Positions 1-8,199 of a stretch of 64,000 nt of DNA are shown here, in pieces. The first letter of the stretch is position 1. Each line of letters begins with the position of its first letter. The notes beneath the pieces are model-generated. The model had not been told where the DNA came from. It saw nothing but the letters and a program-made list of their open reading frames with translations, and ran no database searches. A program made the translations under genes and the position numbers. The DNA is from Anderseniella sp963759095. Lineage in GTDB: Bacteria; Pseudomonadota; Alphaproteobacteria; Rhizobiales; Aestuariivirgaceae. The stretch is from the NCBI GenBank assembly GCA_963759095.1, contig CAVWYF010000050.1, positions 12,452-76,451 on the forward strand, written 5' to 3'.

Positions 1-1
1 G

Positions 2-1222
2 CGGACATCCAGTCAGGCGAATGACCGCATATGCGGTTCTCGTCTCACATTGTCCAGGATTCGTCCGCATTTTTCTGCTTTGGGCATCACCCGGCTCGGC
101 GAGTTGACCGGTCTGGACAATTTGGGCTTGCCGATAGCATTTGCCACCCGGCCAAACTCTCTTAGCTTATCAGTGAGTTTGGGCAAGGGTGCCGATATCA
201 ACTCCGCACTCGTATCTGCGGCCATGGAGGCAGCAGAAACTGCAATCGCAGAGGTGCCGCCGAAAGGACTGGTCAAACTGTCCATTTCTGAGGCGCGCGA
301 CAGGAGTTACCGCGCGGTGGACATCCACCGCGTTGCCCGTTGTCACCCTCATCGCCTGAATCAGGAAGACAAGATGTCGTGGGTTGAAGCAGTCAACCTG
401 ATATCAGGTGACCGGCTTCTGATCCCGTGGAGTCTGGTCGGCCTTGATCACAGGCTCAATCCACCGGACTTCAACAACGCATTTTACGTTACCTCAGATG
501 GTCTTGCGTCCGGGAACAATCGTGACGAGGCAGTCTTTCACGGCATCTGCGAACTCATTGAACGTGACGCACTGGCATCCTGGCAATTTGCCGGCAGCGA
601 CGAAATCAAACGATCGCAGTTGACCATTACGGGCGACGAAGACCCGCGTCTGCCGGTTATCCTGGAAGCTCTATCGGCTTCAAATACATCTTTGCGAGTC
701 TATGAAATGCGCACCGACACAGGAATACCCTGTGTCATGGCAATTCTGGACGCGACACGCCAGCAAGGCACGGCCGCCGCGTCAGCGACTTGTGGCGGGT
801 GCGGATGTCATCCGTCGTACGGGCATGCGATCGTGAAAGCCATAACCGAAGCTGCCCAGGCCCGGCTTGCGCTTGTGGCCGGCGCGCGCGACGACTTCTG
901 CGCAAAGCACTATGAACCGGCCGACACGATAAGGTTACCGGTTGCCAGCCACGACACCCGGCCATCTCTCAAAGGGGTGACAGGCGCGGTTGCCGGTAAG
1001 CCCGGCAATGGCGCACTCGACATAAACGCAAGCGTAGCTAATGTGGCGGGAACACTGGCCAGGGTTGGCGTTGACCAGCTTTTTGCTGTGGATTTGCCCG
1101 CTGAGCAGTTCGGTATCAGCGCCGTACGCGTCATTGCCACCGAGCTGCAGGTACCTCTTCAGGGCGAACGCGTGCAAGTCACCCCAAGAGGGTTGCGGAA
1201 CCTGAAGGCGGCAGCAGCATGA
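2..1222 (+). CDS. YcaO-domain protein (5' end outside window)
   Basis: ATP-dependent YcaO enzymes activate peptide backbone amides; with a TfuA partner they are known to install thioamides. The frame is open to the left edge without a stop, and the residues before the TTG at 50 still resemble the usual YcaO N-terminus, so the true start probably lies upstream and about 406 residues are visible. Family hallmarks are the ME-AAETAIAE helix, DGLASGN, the ELIERDA ATP/Mg motif, and GCGCHPSYGHAIVKAITEA. The stop overlaps the next ATG as ATGA, so the tfuA-like gene is translationally coupled. No precursor peptide is visible downstream; one could lie upstream of the window. The substrate is unknown. 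Confidence 0.9.
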   Translation, partial: RTSSQANDRICGSRLTLSRIRPHFSALGITRLGELTGLDNLGLPIAFATRPNSLSLSVSLGKGADINSALVSAAMEAAETAIAEVPPKGLVKLSISEARDRSYRAVDIHRVARCHPHRLNQEDKMSWVEAVNLISGDRLLIPWSLVGLDHRLNPPDFNNAFYVTSDGLASGNNRDEAVFHGICELIERDALASWQFAGSDEIKRSQLTITGDEDPRLPVILEALSASNTSLRVYEMRTDTGIPCVMAILDATRQQGTAAASATCGGCGCHPSYGHAIVKAITEAAQARLALVAGARDDFCAKHYEPADTIRLPVASHDTRPSLKGVTGAVAGKPGNGALDINASVANVAGTLARVGVDQLFAVDLPAEQFGISAVRVIATELQVPLQGERVQVTPRGLRNLKAAAA

Positions 1223-1956
1223 AAGTCCTGTTTACCGGTCCAACCCTTGCCAGTCAGTTGCAGCGCATAAAGGAGCGTTACTCAACGATTGATATCCGCG
1301 GTCCGGCCGCATGGGGAGATGTGGCACAAGCCGTTCATGATGGTGCGACCAGGATTGGCATCGTCGACGGGTATTTCGAACAAACCAGATCTGTCTGGCA
1401 CAAGGAGATCATTTTTGCTCTTTCGCGCGGCGTCAGAGTTGCGGGTGCGGCAAGCCTCGGCGCATTGCGCGCGGCAGAGTGCGAGCCGTTTGGCATGATC
1501 CCGATCGGCACGATTGCGAATGACTATATCTCGGGTGCGCTGGTCGATGATTCCGATGTGGCGCTGGTACATGCCCCGGCCGAAGTCAACTATCTGGCCC
1601 TGTCCAAGCCAAGAGTGAATGTGATTGCCACCCTCAATGCGATGTTGAAGGAAAACCTGATTTCCACGACGGAATGGAAAAACGCAAAGGCCGTTGCCGA
1701 CAGGATGTTTTATGCCGAACTCAGTATGCGTGCGGTATTTTCGAATATGCAGATCATGAACGCAAACCGCATCGAGCGGCTCATAGAAATAGCCAAAGCC
1801 AAGTACGTGGATGTGAAGCAAACAGACGCCTTGGAATTGGTTGACTGGCTGCAGTCTGACATTGACGTGCCCACGGCACCTGGAAAACCGTGGTCATTCA
1901 ACCAGACAACGCAGTGGATAGAGATGTGCGAGGCTTTGAACACAAGCGATGGATAA
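1219..1956 (+). CDS. TfuA-like protein
   Basis: A 245-residue protein with the TfuA-domain signature GAASLGALRAAEC near residues 76-88. TfuA proteins partner YcaO enzymes: in methanogens the pair makes thioglycine in methyl-coenzyme M reductase, and tfuA was first linked to trifolitoxin. Proposed roles are recruiting or hydrolysing the sulfur donor. The 4-base ATGA overlap with the YcaO gene shows the two are one unit. The peptide or protein they modify here cannot be named from the sequence. Confidence 0.9.
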   Translation: MKVLFTGPTLASQLQRIKERYSTIDIRGPAAWGDVAQAVHDGATRIGIVDGYFEQTRSVWHKEIIFALSRGVRVAGAASLGALRAAECEPFGMIPIGTIANDYISGALVDDSDVALVHAPAEVNYLALSKPRVNVIATLNAMLKENLISTTEWKNAKAVADRMFYAELSMRAVFSNMQIMNANRIERLIEIAKAKYVDVKQTDALELVDWLQSDIDVPTAPGKPWSFNQTTQWIEMCEALNTSDG

Positions 1957-2037
1957 AACTGGTCGGCGAAATGGCTTTTTATACTGGCGACTTATCACCA
2001 ACAGGCCCTGCATAGCCAGCGTACGGGGGTATATGCG

Positions 2038-2499
2038 ATGACAATTCCAATGGCCACAACCAAGATTGCGACCTTGCTGAATGAACTTTCGCAAGTCAAC
2101 GGAGTTAACAGCAAGTCTCTGATGACAATCGGAGAAGTGTCAAAGAATCTGGATATGACACCTCGGACTATTCGATTCTACGAACAATCGGGCATCGTGA
2201 CCCCTCACAGAAGCGGCCGGTTTCGATTGTTCAGCTACAAGGACATCTGTTCTCTGCGATTGGCAAAGCAGCTACGGTCGCTGGGCATGGAAGTCAAGGA
2301 TATTGCAAGTCTTGTACAAACCGCTTCGGCCGGAGGACTCGACATTGATTACAACGATCTTCTTCTGAAAACGCTGAGCGCGCGCCTGGAATCTCTTGGT
2401 TCAGAACTTCATGCTGCCGAAGAGCGTTTTACCAGTTGCCAACAGGCGTTGAATGAATTGGCCGGCAAAACCTCGGCAAGCAACTGTTCTCGAAAGTGA
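2038..2499 (+). CDS. MerR-family transcriptional regulator
   Basis: A 153-residue protein whose residues 29-50 (MTIGEVSKNLDMTPRTIRFY) form the MerR winged-helix DNA-reading motif, followed by the RLFSYKDI wing and a helical dimerisation region to about residue 145. It lacks a large effector domain, and its few cysteines are not arranged like the metal-sensing MerR proteins. It lies 81 bases after the tfuA-like gene on the same strand and may regulate the YcaO-TfuA pair, though the link rests on position only. The start could also be the ATG at residue 5. Confidence 0.85.
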   Translation: MTIPMATTKIATLLNELSQVNGVNSKSLMTIGEVSKNLDMTPRTIRFYEQSGIVTPHRSGRFRLFSYKDICSLRLAKQLRSLGMEVKDIASLVQTASAGGLDIDYNDLLLKTLSARLESLGSELHAAEERFTSCQQALNELAGKTSASNCSRK

Positions 2500-2522
2500 A
2501 TTTGAGCCGCTCTGGAGAATAT

Positions 2523-2543
2523 GCCGGCCTGGTTCAGGCCGGC
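2523..2543 (+). terminator. GC-rich hairpin after the MerR gene
   Basis: A 9-base perfect inverted repeat, GCCGGCCTG and CAGGCCGGC, with a GTT loop, 24 bases after the MerR stop. No U-tract follows, so an intrinsic terminator is possible but not certain. Confidence 0.5.
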
Positions 2544-2630
2544 AGCCTGGCCTTGGCGAACAATCGCGAACACTGCCGTGGCCGTCGTGCATTCCAGACA
2601 GGCTCCAGCACTTTGAAAGCGATCAGTTTT

Positions 2631-2661
2631 ATGATTTTTGATTGATTCAATCAAAAATCAT
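2631..2661. repeat. 31-base perfect palindrome, member of an intergenic repeat family
   Basis: Arms of 15 bases (ATGATTTTTGATTGA and its complement) meet around a single T. The flank CTTTGAAAGCGATCAG at 2611-2626 also occurs, with one change and on the other strand, at 7063-7078 beside a related palindrome. The element lies between convergent genes and may also work as a bidirectional terminator. Confidence 0.7.
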
Positions 2662-2667
2662 ACTGTT

Positions 2668-3333
2668 CTACCGGTACTCCTTGATGCTGCCGTATTTGCC
2701 ATTGGTGCGCAGGGTTATGGTAACGTCTTTACCGGTCCTGTTGCGCCACCACCAGCCATGTTCACCATCGAACAGAGCCTGGAACTGGCCCTTTTTCTCT
2801 GCAACAGCACGGCCTTTTTCATATACCACCGACTCGCCTTCAGCCTCACCATGGTGATTGAAGTTGACCACCGCACCATTGGCTGTCCAGTCGAACTCCA
2901 CGACATCACCCTTGTGCATCTCTAGCTTCACCTCCAAGCCTTCGCCCGGCGCAAGCTTTACCGATGTCTCACCGGATTGCGGGTCATATTGGTCCTGACC
3001 GTCGTGTGCATAGGCCGGGGTCACGAAGAAGCTTGCAAAAAACTGGCCGAAAGAGCTCGATTGCTGGCCGTTTGATGGTGTCTTCAACTGGACCGGTTTC
3101 TTCTGATCGCGCTGCCTGTCCGCCTCGGCTTCCTCAGCCAGTTGCGACTTGATCTCGCCCATTTGCTGCAACCCCAGCACCTTGCCGACACCGGTCGGGT
3201 CGATGTTGTACTCGGATGGCAGAACAACTGTCACCAGCAATGTCGCTGCCACGCCAGCGGCAACAAGCGTCGATTTCAGGAGTTGAGCGGACGTCGGTAG
3301 TTCTGATTTTGATGGAACCGGTGAATTGTACAT
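2668..3333 (-). CDS. Single-pass membrane anchor protein, HupE-associated
   Basis: A 221-residue protein with one N-terminal membrane segment at about residues 23-40 (TLVAAGVAATLLVTVVL), a charged coiled-coil-like stretch near 60-85, and a beta-rich C-terminal domain holding the phrase AYAHDGQDQYD and a WWWRN aromatic patch. It resembles proteins catalogued as transmembrane anchor protein, which usually sit beside HupE/UreJ genes as here. The start is set by GGAGG 7 bases upstream. The domain probably faces the periplasm. Function is unknown; a role in metal handling is inference from the partner. Confidence 0.7.
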   Translation of the reverse strand: MYNSPVPSKSELPTSAQLLKSTLVAAGVAATLLVTVVLPSEYNIDPTGVGKVLGLQQMGEIKSQLAEEAEADRQRDQKKPVQLKTPSNGQQSSSFGQFFASFFVTPAYAHDGQDQYDPQSGETSVKLAPGEGLEVKLEMHKGDVVEFDWTANGAVVNFNHHGEAEGESVVYEKGRAVAEKKGQFQALFDGEHGWWWRNRTGKDVTITLRTNGKYGSIKEYR

Positions 3334-3352
3334 GTTTGTACCTCCAATGGGT

Positions 3353-4087
3353 TTATGTGACGGCGTATCCGGTCAGCTGGTATCCGACGAGCATGAAACC
3401 GGCTGCCATGATCACAACATTTGCCGTGTATGCATGTTTGGTGAATGTGGTTGTGCGCCGCCAGTAGCCCATGATGATGAGCATGATCGCCAGCGCCGAG
3501 ATTTGCCCGAGTTCAACCCCGACATTGAAGGCCAGCAGGTTTGGCAGCAGGCCATAGGGCGCGATGTCATAGTCGAGTATCTTGGTGGCAAGCCCAAGCC
3601 CGTGAAACAGGCCGAATATCAAGGTGGCCAGCTTCGTGTCGGGCTGAAATCCGAACCAGCGCTGGAACGCCCCGAGATTGTCCAGCGCCTTGTAGACCAC
3701 TGACAATCCGATGATCGCGTCGATCAGATGGGCATTGAATTGCCAGCCGAAGTACACGCCTGAGATCATCGTAATCGAGTGACCAAGTGCGAACAGGCTG
3801 ACATAGACCGCCACGTGCTTGAGGCGGTAAAGAAAGAAAATGACGCCAAACAGGAACAACAGGTGATCATACCCGGTCACCATGTGTTTGGCCCCCAGAT
3901 ACAGGAACGGCACCAGGTGCGGGCCGACGATTTCCTGAATATAGCCCTTGTCACCTTCCGTGACATTGTGGGCCAGCGCATCAGCCGCAAAAAACGGCAG
4001 AATCAGAAGGGACAGCAGCAATGCCAGCGACCATCGGGACCGGACCGGCACGAAACCTGTTTCGAACTGAGACATATAACCTGGCAT
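3353..4087 (-). CDS. HupE/UreJ-family membrane protein
   Basis: A 244-residue polytopic protein with a signal-like first segment ending near ADALAHNV and about six more hydrophobic helices. The GYDHLLFLFGVIFFL segment and the later GHSITM and LFHGLGLA segments are typical of HupE/UreJ proteins, which are proposed nickel or cobalt permeases. The start has GGAG 6 bases upstream. It is upstream of the membrane anchor gene in a two-gene leftward unit (19-base gap). There is no hydrogenase or urease gene in the window, so the transported ion is open. Confidence 0.8.
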   Translation of the reverse strand: MPGYMSQFETGFVPVRSRWSLALLLSLLILPFFAADALAHNVTEGDKGYIQEIVGPHLVPFLYLGAKHMVTGYDHLLFLFGVIFFLYRLKHVAVYVSLFALGHSITMISGVYFGWQFNAHLIDAIIGLSVVYKALDNLGAFQRWFGFQPDTKLATLIFGLFHGLGLATKILDYDIAPYGLLPNLLAFNVGVELGQISALAIMLIIMGYWRRTTTFTKHAYTANVVIMAAGFMLVGYQLTGYAVT

Positions 4088-4601
4088 TTCGACTCCAATT
4101 GCGCAATTCAGGTTAAAACAAGCAAGCAGAATGCCAATCAGTTTGCGGTATCAGGGACTTTGAGGAAATGCCCGGCACTGATCGATGTGTAGCTGTTATT
4201 GAAACATCTGCCAGGCGAGTTGTCTGAAGCCCGCTTGCTGCCAATTCATTGATCAACACACTGATATGAAGCAGCCAATGAACCGGCTGAACCCCGGGCA
4301 GCTCGCACGGGTTGCAGCATAATCTCTAACGGTGGCGGCCAGCCGGGTCGTTACAATGCGGAACGCTCTGCGCATCGGCCACATCAGCTATTGGTTCAAA
4401 CTTTGAGGGTAAGCGCCGGCGGGACCCTGGTATGTGGTTATTCCCACACTGTATAATTTGTGCGTGTGCATCCTGCATCGAGCGGCAGATCACGGATCCT
4501 GCAATGGGTGCCTTTCGCATACTTGCCACATCCACTGCGCCATCATGTCAAGTCGCCATTTCGCACACTGCATGATAGCTGGAAGCAGGGATAAGGAAAG
4601 C
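4088..4601. other. Divergent intergenic region (514 bases)
   Basis: This gap separates the leftward hupE-like gene from the rightward copper set. A TATAAT hexamer lies at 4452-4457 and a small inverted repeat (TGTGG/CCACA) at 4433-4448, but no convincing -35 element sits at the right distance. No riboswitch fold or conserved ORF was recognised. Confidence 0.4.
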
Positions 4602-4988
4602 ATGCGACCGCGCGGGAACCACAACACGTTCAATACAGTGACACGTTTGCTGTGTGTCATCGCTTTGCTTTTCGTCGGTTTCGCGCACAGAATTCCAGCA
4701 GCATCGCCGCAACCGGATGTTGACCTTTCCGCCTATGCCCTGCCCGACGGCACTCTTCCGGTCATCTGTCATTCCCCGTCCGGTACCGACAATGGCAGTG
4801 GCAAAGCCATTTTCTTCAGTGAATGCGAATTTTGCCGGCTTGCCAGTGCGGCAATCCTGCCGGTACCACACGATGTCCGGGCACCGCCATGTGCTACAGC
4901 AGAGGTTCCGTTACGTGCGGTTCATGATCTGACGGTTTTCCCTATCCATTACGCCGGAACGCCAACACGCGGGCCGCCGCTCGCCTAG
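4602..4988 (+). CDS. DUF2946-like exported protein
   Basis: A 128-residue protein starting at the ATG preceded by GGATAAGGAAAG, rather than at the upstream ATG of the longer frame. It has a signal segment (LLCVIALLFVGFAH) near residues 11-25, then SPQPDVDLSAYALPDGTLPV and a CEFCRLA motif. DUF2946 proteins have this layout of an exported segment plus a short cysteine or histidine motif and are often found in copper gene groups, which fits the PCuAC and SCO1 genes downstream. The biochemical role is unknown. Confidence 0.65.
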   Translation: MRPRGNHNTFNTVTRLLCVIALLFVGFAHRIPAASPQPDVDLSAYALPDGTLPVICHSPSGTDNGSGKAIFFSECEFCRLASAAILPVPHDVRAPPCATAEVPLRAVHDLTVFPIHYAGTPTRGPPLA

Positions 4989-5138
4989 GCTGCACCCCGC
5001 CAGGCGAACAACCGGCAACTGCCGGAACTCCTGCGTCTTGATGCGGAGATCAGCTACGCAATTTCAACTTCCCCGAATTGACATCAATACACTTGACCGC
5101 TGCAGCAGGTTTATCCGCGCACGGCAATGGAGACAATA

Positions 5139-5336
5139 ATGCAAGTGAAATTCCTATCCCTGGCACTGGTTGCCAACCTTATCGCCGCAACAAGCGCCCT
5201 GGCGCATGCAACATTCGAAACACCGCAAGCCAAGGTTGACAGCCATCACAAGGCTGTTTTGAAAACATCCCACGGGTGGGACGCGCAGCCAGGACCGGCG
5301 ACCCGGCATGATGATCCTGGCAGCCTCTTCCGGTGA
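5139..5336 (+). pseudogene. Remnant of a DUF1775/YcnI-like gene
   Basis: The first ~50 residues look like a normal DUF1775 (YcnI) protein: a signal peptide ending ATSALA, the mature HATFETPQAK start with the copper-ligand histidine, then AVLKTSHG. After about residue 47 family similarity is lost and the frame stops at 5336, overlapping the PCuAC frame. Known DUF1775 domains are well over 100 residues, so most of the gene is missing. GGAG at 5130 sets the start. A deletion joining the two genes out of frame is the simplest reading. Confidence 0.65.
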
Positions 5337-5796
5337 CAGCGCCATCCATGCGTCGATGAAGCAGCCGAACTATACCGTTGGTGATCTGGTTATCACCAAT
5401 GTGCGAGCCGGTGCGACCGTGCCGAAGGCACCCGTTGCAGGCGGCTACATGGTGATCAGGAACAATGGCAGCGAGCCTGATTTTCTGATCGGTGGCCAGG
5501 CAGCATTTTCCGGTGATGTTCAAATCCATGAAATGAAAATGCACGGCGATGTCATGAAAATGCGCGAACTTGCTGATGGCCTGGAGATACCTGCGGGCGG
5601 TGAAGTTGTTCTGAAGCCCGGTGGCTACCATGTCATGTTCATGAAGTTGACCGAGCCTTTGACCGAAGATGAAAATCGCAAGGCGACCCTGACTTTCAAA
5701 AATGCCGGAAGCGTAGAGGTCGAGTTCGCTGTCAAAAGCCGCAAGCACTTGAATGCACATGACAAGGACCACACCAAACACGGGGGCAGCAACTGA
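5308..5796 (+). CDS. PCu(A)C-type periplasmic copper chaperone, N-terminus shortened
   Basis: PCuAC proteins carry Cu(I) to the CuA/CuB sites of cytochrome oxidase with SCO1. The mature domain is complete: YTVGDLVI, the HEMKMHGDVMKM segment and GYHVMFMKL supply the His/Met ligands, and the tail ends HDKDHTKHGG. The N-terminus is odd: from the only usable ATG it has just MMILAASSGDSAIHA, lacking the positive end and most of the core of a signal peptide. An in-frame stop at 5260 blocks extension. It is probably the downstream half of the same deletion that destroyed the DUF1775 gene. Its stop overlaps the SCO1 start. Confidence 0.8.
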   Translation: MMILAASSGDSAIHASMKQPNYTVGDLVITNVRAGATVPKAPVAGGYMVIRNNGSEPDFLIGGQAAFSGDVQIHEMKMHGDVMKMRELADGLEIPAGGEVVLKPGGYHVMFMKLTEPLTEDENRKATLTFKNAGSVEVEFAVKSRKHLNAHDKDHTKHGGSN

Positions 5797-6404
5797 TGAC
5801 TGCTTTACGCAGGAGACTGGGAATCTGGGCAGCGGCGGCTGCCCTTATTCTCGCTGGCGGGACCCTTTGGCTTGTCACAACAGACGCACCACGGCAATTG
5901 GCTCAAAGGGTCGTTCAGTCGAAGGGGATCGGCCAGCCGTTCAATCTGGTTGATCACAACGGAAACCCCATAACCGAGAAGGCTTTCGAGGGGTCTCCCA
6001 CGGCGGTGTTTTTCGGCTTTACCCACTGCCCGGAAGTATGCCCGACAACGCTTTATGAAATGGCCTCCTGGCTGAACACGCTTGGGCCGGACGGCAAGCC
6101 GATCAAGGCATTCTTCATAACAGTGGATCCTGAACGCGACACACCGGAAATCATGAAGAGTTACGTGTCCAATTTTTCAGATCGCATTGTCGGGATCACC
6201 GGCAAGCCGGACGATATTGCCGAATTGGCAAAATCCTGGCACGTCTACTGGAAGAAGATACCGCTTGAAAGCGGCGACTATACCCTGGATCACACTGCAT
6301 CAGTTTTTCTGATTGATGCGAAAGGCAATTTCAAAAGCACAATTGCATTTCGTGAGAATACGGAAACGGCTGTTGCGAAAATGAGGAAACTGGTATCGCG
6401 CTAA
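5796..6404 (+). CDS. SCO1/SenC-family copper metallochaperone
   Basis: A 202-residue membrane-anchored protein with an N-terminal helix (residues 9-27) and a thioredoxin-like domain. The copper ligands are visible: CPEVC at residues 78-82 and the histidine of LDHTASVF near 165. SCO proteins insert copper into cytochrome c oxidase subunit II or keep its cysteines reduced. The start overlaps the PCuAC stop (TGATG), so the two are co-translated and likely act together. Confidence 0.92.
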   Translation: MTALRRRLGIWAAAAALILAGGTLWLVTTDAPRQLAQRVVQSKGIGQPFNLVDHNGNPITEKAFEGSPTAVFFGFTHCPEVCPTTLYEMASWLNTLGPDGKPIKAFFITVDPERDTPEIMKSYVSNFSDRIVGITGKPDDIAELAKSWHVYWKKIPLESGDYTLDHTASVFLIDAKGNFKSTIAFRENTETAVAKMRKLVSR

Positions 6405-6716
6405 TGCATGATTTGAGAGCCTGACATGTAGTCCGCAACGTAACAGGCAGATCAAGACCAGACGTCGACTGCGAACCTGAAAACCCCGGCCATGTGCCGG
6501 GGTAACTTGTTGTGCAGGTCGGGAATTCAAATGCAAACTGGCACGTGGTCATCAGACATTTCCGGCAGACCGGTTAAATGGTTTTGAACGATTTACAGAT
6601 ACAAGGTTGGTAATTTGTAAGTTCAGCAGTAGCCTGTCGGCCGGACGGAAAAGGGAATCAGGCACATCTTACCCCAATCGAACAACACACTCTGGCAATT
6701 TGCCTATGACAACGCC
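6405..6716. other. Intergenic region after SCO1 (312 bases)
   Basis: It holds one terminator-like hairpin (6483-6503). No conserved ORF or further structure was recognised. The small gene that follows is open in frame back to 6633 but has no ATG there. Confidence 0.4.
6483..6503 (+). terminator. Hairpin, probable terminator of the copper operon
   Basis: ACCCCGGC and GCCGGGGT form an 8-base perfect stem with a CATGT loop, 78 bases after the SCO1 stop. No strong T-run follows. Confidence 0.5.
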
Positions 6717-7007
6717 GTGCTTGTGAAGGATGCTCTGGCTCGCGCTCTGCAACTTCATGAACAAGACCAGCAAACAGCAATCGCCGGCGTTCAGACAGCT
6801 TTGAGTGCGCTTGCCAGGTTACGGTCGCGCGCGCCTGAGTCTTCGGCGCTTTTGGCTACTGTACTGTTTTTTGGCATCGAGCTGGAAGTCAGGCTGACCG
6901 GCGCAATTACTACCGAAAGTGGCGACTTTGAACACGCCGTTGGTGGTGAGATAGCACGTACAGAGGAGCTGATAGCCGCAATCAAAAAACATCTAGATCG
7001 GGACTAG
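6717..7007 (+). CDS. Small hypothetical protein
   Basis: A 96-residue frame from a GTG codon, with a helical, alanine-rich composition (ALARALQLHEQDQQTAIAGV), one moderately hydrophobic stretch (SALLATVLFFGIEL) and an acidic C-terminal helix. The frame stays open back to 6633 but no ATG exists there, and no clear ribosome site precedes the GTG. I do not recognise the family. Codon use is plausible for a real gene but the start is uncertain. Confidence 0.35.
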   Translation: MLVKDALARALQLHEQDQQTAIAGVQTALSALARLRSRAPESSALLATVLFFGIELEVRLTGAITTESGDFEHAVGGEIARTEELIAAIKKHLDRD

Positions 7008-7025
7008 GGCCTGACCGTAGATCAG

Positions 7026-7117
7026 GATTATTTTTGGTTGAACCAACCCAAAATCATCAACCTGACCGCTTTCAAAGTAATAGAGCAGCATGGGTTCACT
7101 TGAACTCATGTTGCTGT
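7026..7117. repeat. Composite intergenic repeat with two palindromes
   Basis: The first part (7026-7058) is an imperfect palindrome around GGTTGAACCAACC; its flank CTGACCGCTTTCAAAG is the reverse complement, one base changed, of the flank of the palindrome at 2631-2661. The second part (about 7085-7116) pairs CAGCATGGGTTCA with TGAACTCATGTTG and matches the ATGGGTTCA...TGAACCCAT palindrome at 11939-11958. The parts appear to be modules of one interspersed family. Confidence 0.65.
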
Positions 7118-7121
7118 AGAC

Positions 7122-7289
7122 CTATCCAGGGAACATCTTGCGGACAATAATAACGATTGCTCCCAGAACACCAGCGAAAACGCCAAACTGAACAGCGGTG
7201 TCCTGGCTCCCGAAGTCAGCAAAGACCAGCAACAGGAAATAGGCCATTCCAAGAAAAATGGCGGTCATGATGAGTTGAACAAAGGTCAC
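7122..7289 (-). CDS. Small two-helix membrane protein (55 residues)
   Basis: A longer open frame exists, but the GTG at 7289 has a near-perfect GGAGGA 4 bases upstream and everything before it looks non-coding. The resulting protein begins MTFVQLIMTAIFLG, has two hydrophobic helices (about residues 4-24 and 34-50) with DFGSQD between them, and ends RKMFPG. No family was recognised. The inner-membrane hairpin shape is seen directly; function is unknown. Confidence 0.55.
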   Translation of the reverse strand: MTFVQLIMTAIFLGMAYFLLLVFADFGSQDTAVQFGVFAGVLGAIVIIVRKMFPG

Positions 7290-7709
7290 GCTTTCCTCCA
7301 CTCTTTGCCATACCAAAAACCGGTTGTTCGTCACGGCAAGAATACCCGCTATGGTAGAATATGCAACAAGGTATTGACCCTGGCCTGGACAACAAAGCGA
7401 CGCTTCTGGCTGGCAGTTCCAATCCCTTGTTGAGCAAGTCAATCGTGCGGACACTGTCCGTTCAGGCTCATCAGCAGACGTCATAAAGCTTGGGTACTGA
7501 GGTCTGCTTCGTGCCATGAGCCGCCATCAGCTGAACTTGCAGCGAAAGTCGGTATCGAGCCCAAATTTCCCGATTTCTGCAATGCGGCTAACGACTGTTT
7601 TTGGTGTTCAAACTTGATGGAAGTCAATCGTGGCGAGCCCGTCAGATGGTATCAATATCTGGTCTATCACCAAAACCGAAACTCATGGGCAGAGTTGCGA
7701 GGAAGACTT

Positions 7710-8135
7710 ATGACTGGAAAACAAAAATTGACCGGCAGTTGTCTGTGTGGTGCCGTTAAGATTTCCGCAGAAGCAAGCAGCCCAGATGTTGCCGTTTGTC
7801 ATTGTGACATGTGCCGTCGTTGGTCTGCGGGGCCTTTCATGGAAGTCACTTGCGAAAAAGTGAGCTTTGAGGGCGAGGAAAATATTGGTCGCGTTCGTTC
7901 GTCTGATTGGGCAGAGCGCGGCTTTTGCAAAGAATGCGGCTCCAACCTATTTTACCACATCGTTGGGGCCAGTGATTATCAGATATCCGCTGGTCTATTG
8001 GATGATCAGTCAAGACTGCGGTTATCGTCGCAGGTTTTCACGGATAGCAAACCCCCATTTTATGAATTTGCCAATAAGACCAAGATGATGACGGGTGCTG
8101 AGGTCATTGCCGCATTTGCGCCGCCACCCGAATAG
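7710..8135 (+). CDS. GFA/CENP-V-family zinc protein
   Basis: A 141-residue protein beginning MTGKQKLTGSCLCGAV. The cysteine pattern SCLCG, CHCDMCRR and FCKECGSN is the zinc-binding frame of the GFA family, named after glutathione-dependent formaldehyde-activating enzyme; most members have no proven activity. The ATG at 7710 follows GCGAGGAAG and fits the family start better than the ATG at 7614. It stands alone, so no pathway can be assigned. Confidence 0.85.
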   Translation: MTGKQKLTGSCLCGAVKISAEASSPDVAVCHCDMCRRWSAGPFMEVTCEKVSFEGEENIGRVRSSDWAERGFCKECGSNLFYHIVGASDYQISAGLLDDQSRLRLSSQVFTDSKPPFYEFANKTKMMTGAEVIAAFAPPPE

Positions 8136-8199
8136 CTTCGCAAGGTTGCCCATTCCTAGCCTGTGATTATTGCCGATGACCTTGAAGGGGGTTTTCCAA

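Noticed and set aside
4088..4601. Possible cobalamin riboswitch upstream of the HupE gene
   Set aside because: A GC-rich stretch near 4411-4430 drew attention, but no B12-box-like sequence or convincing fold could be seen.
5263..5307. Twin-arginine-like residues upstream of the PCuAC start
   Set aside because: The frame is open only from 5263 and contains no start codon, so the residues are not translated as part of PCuAC.
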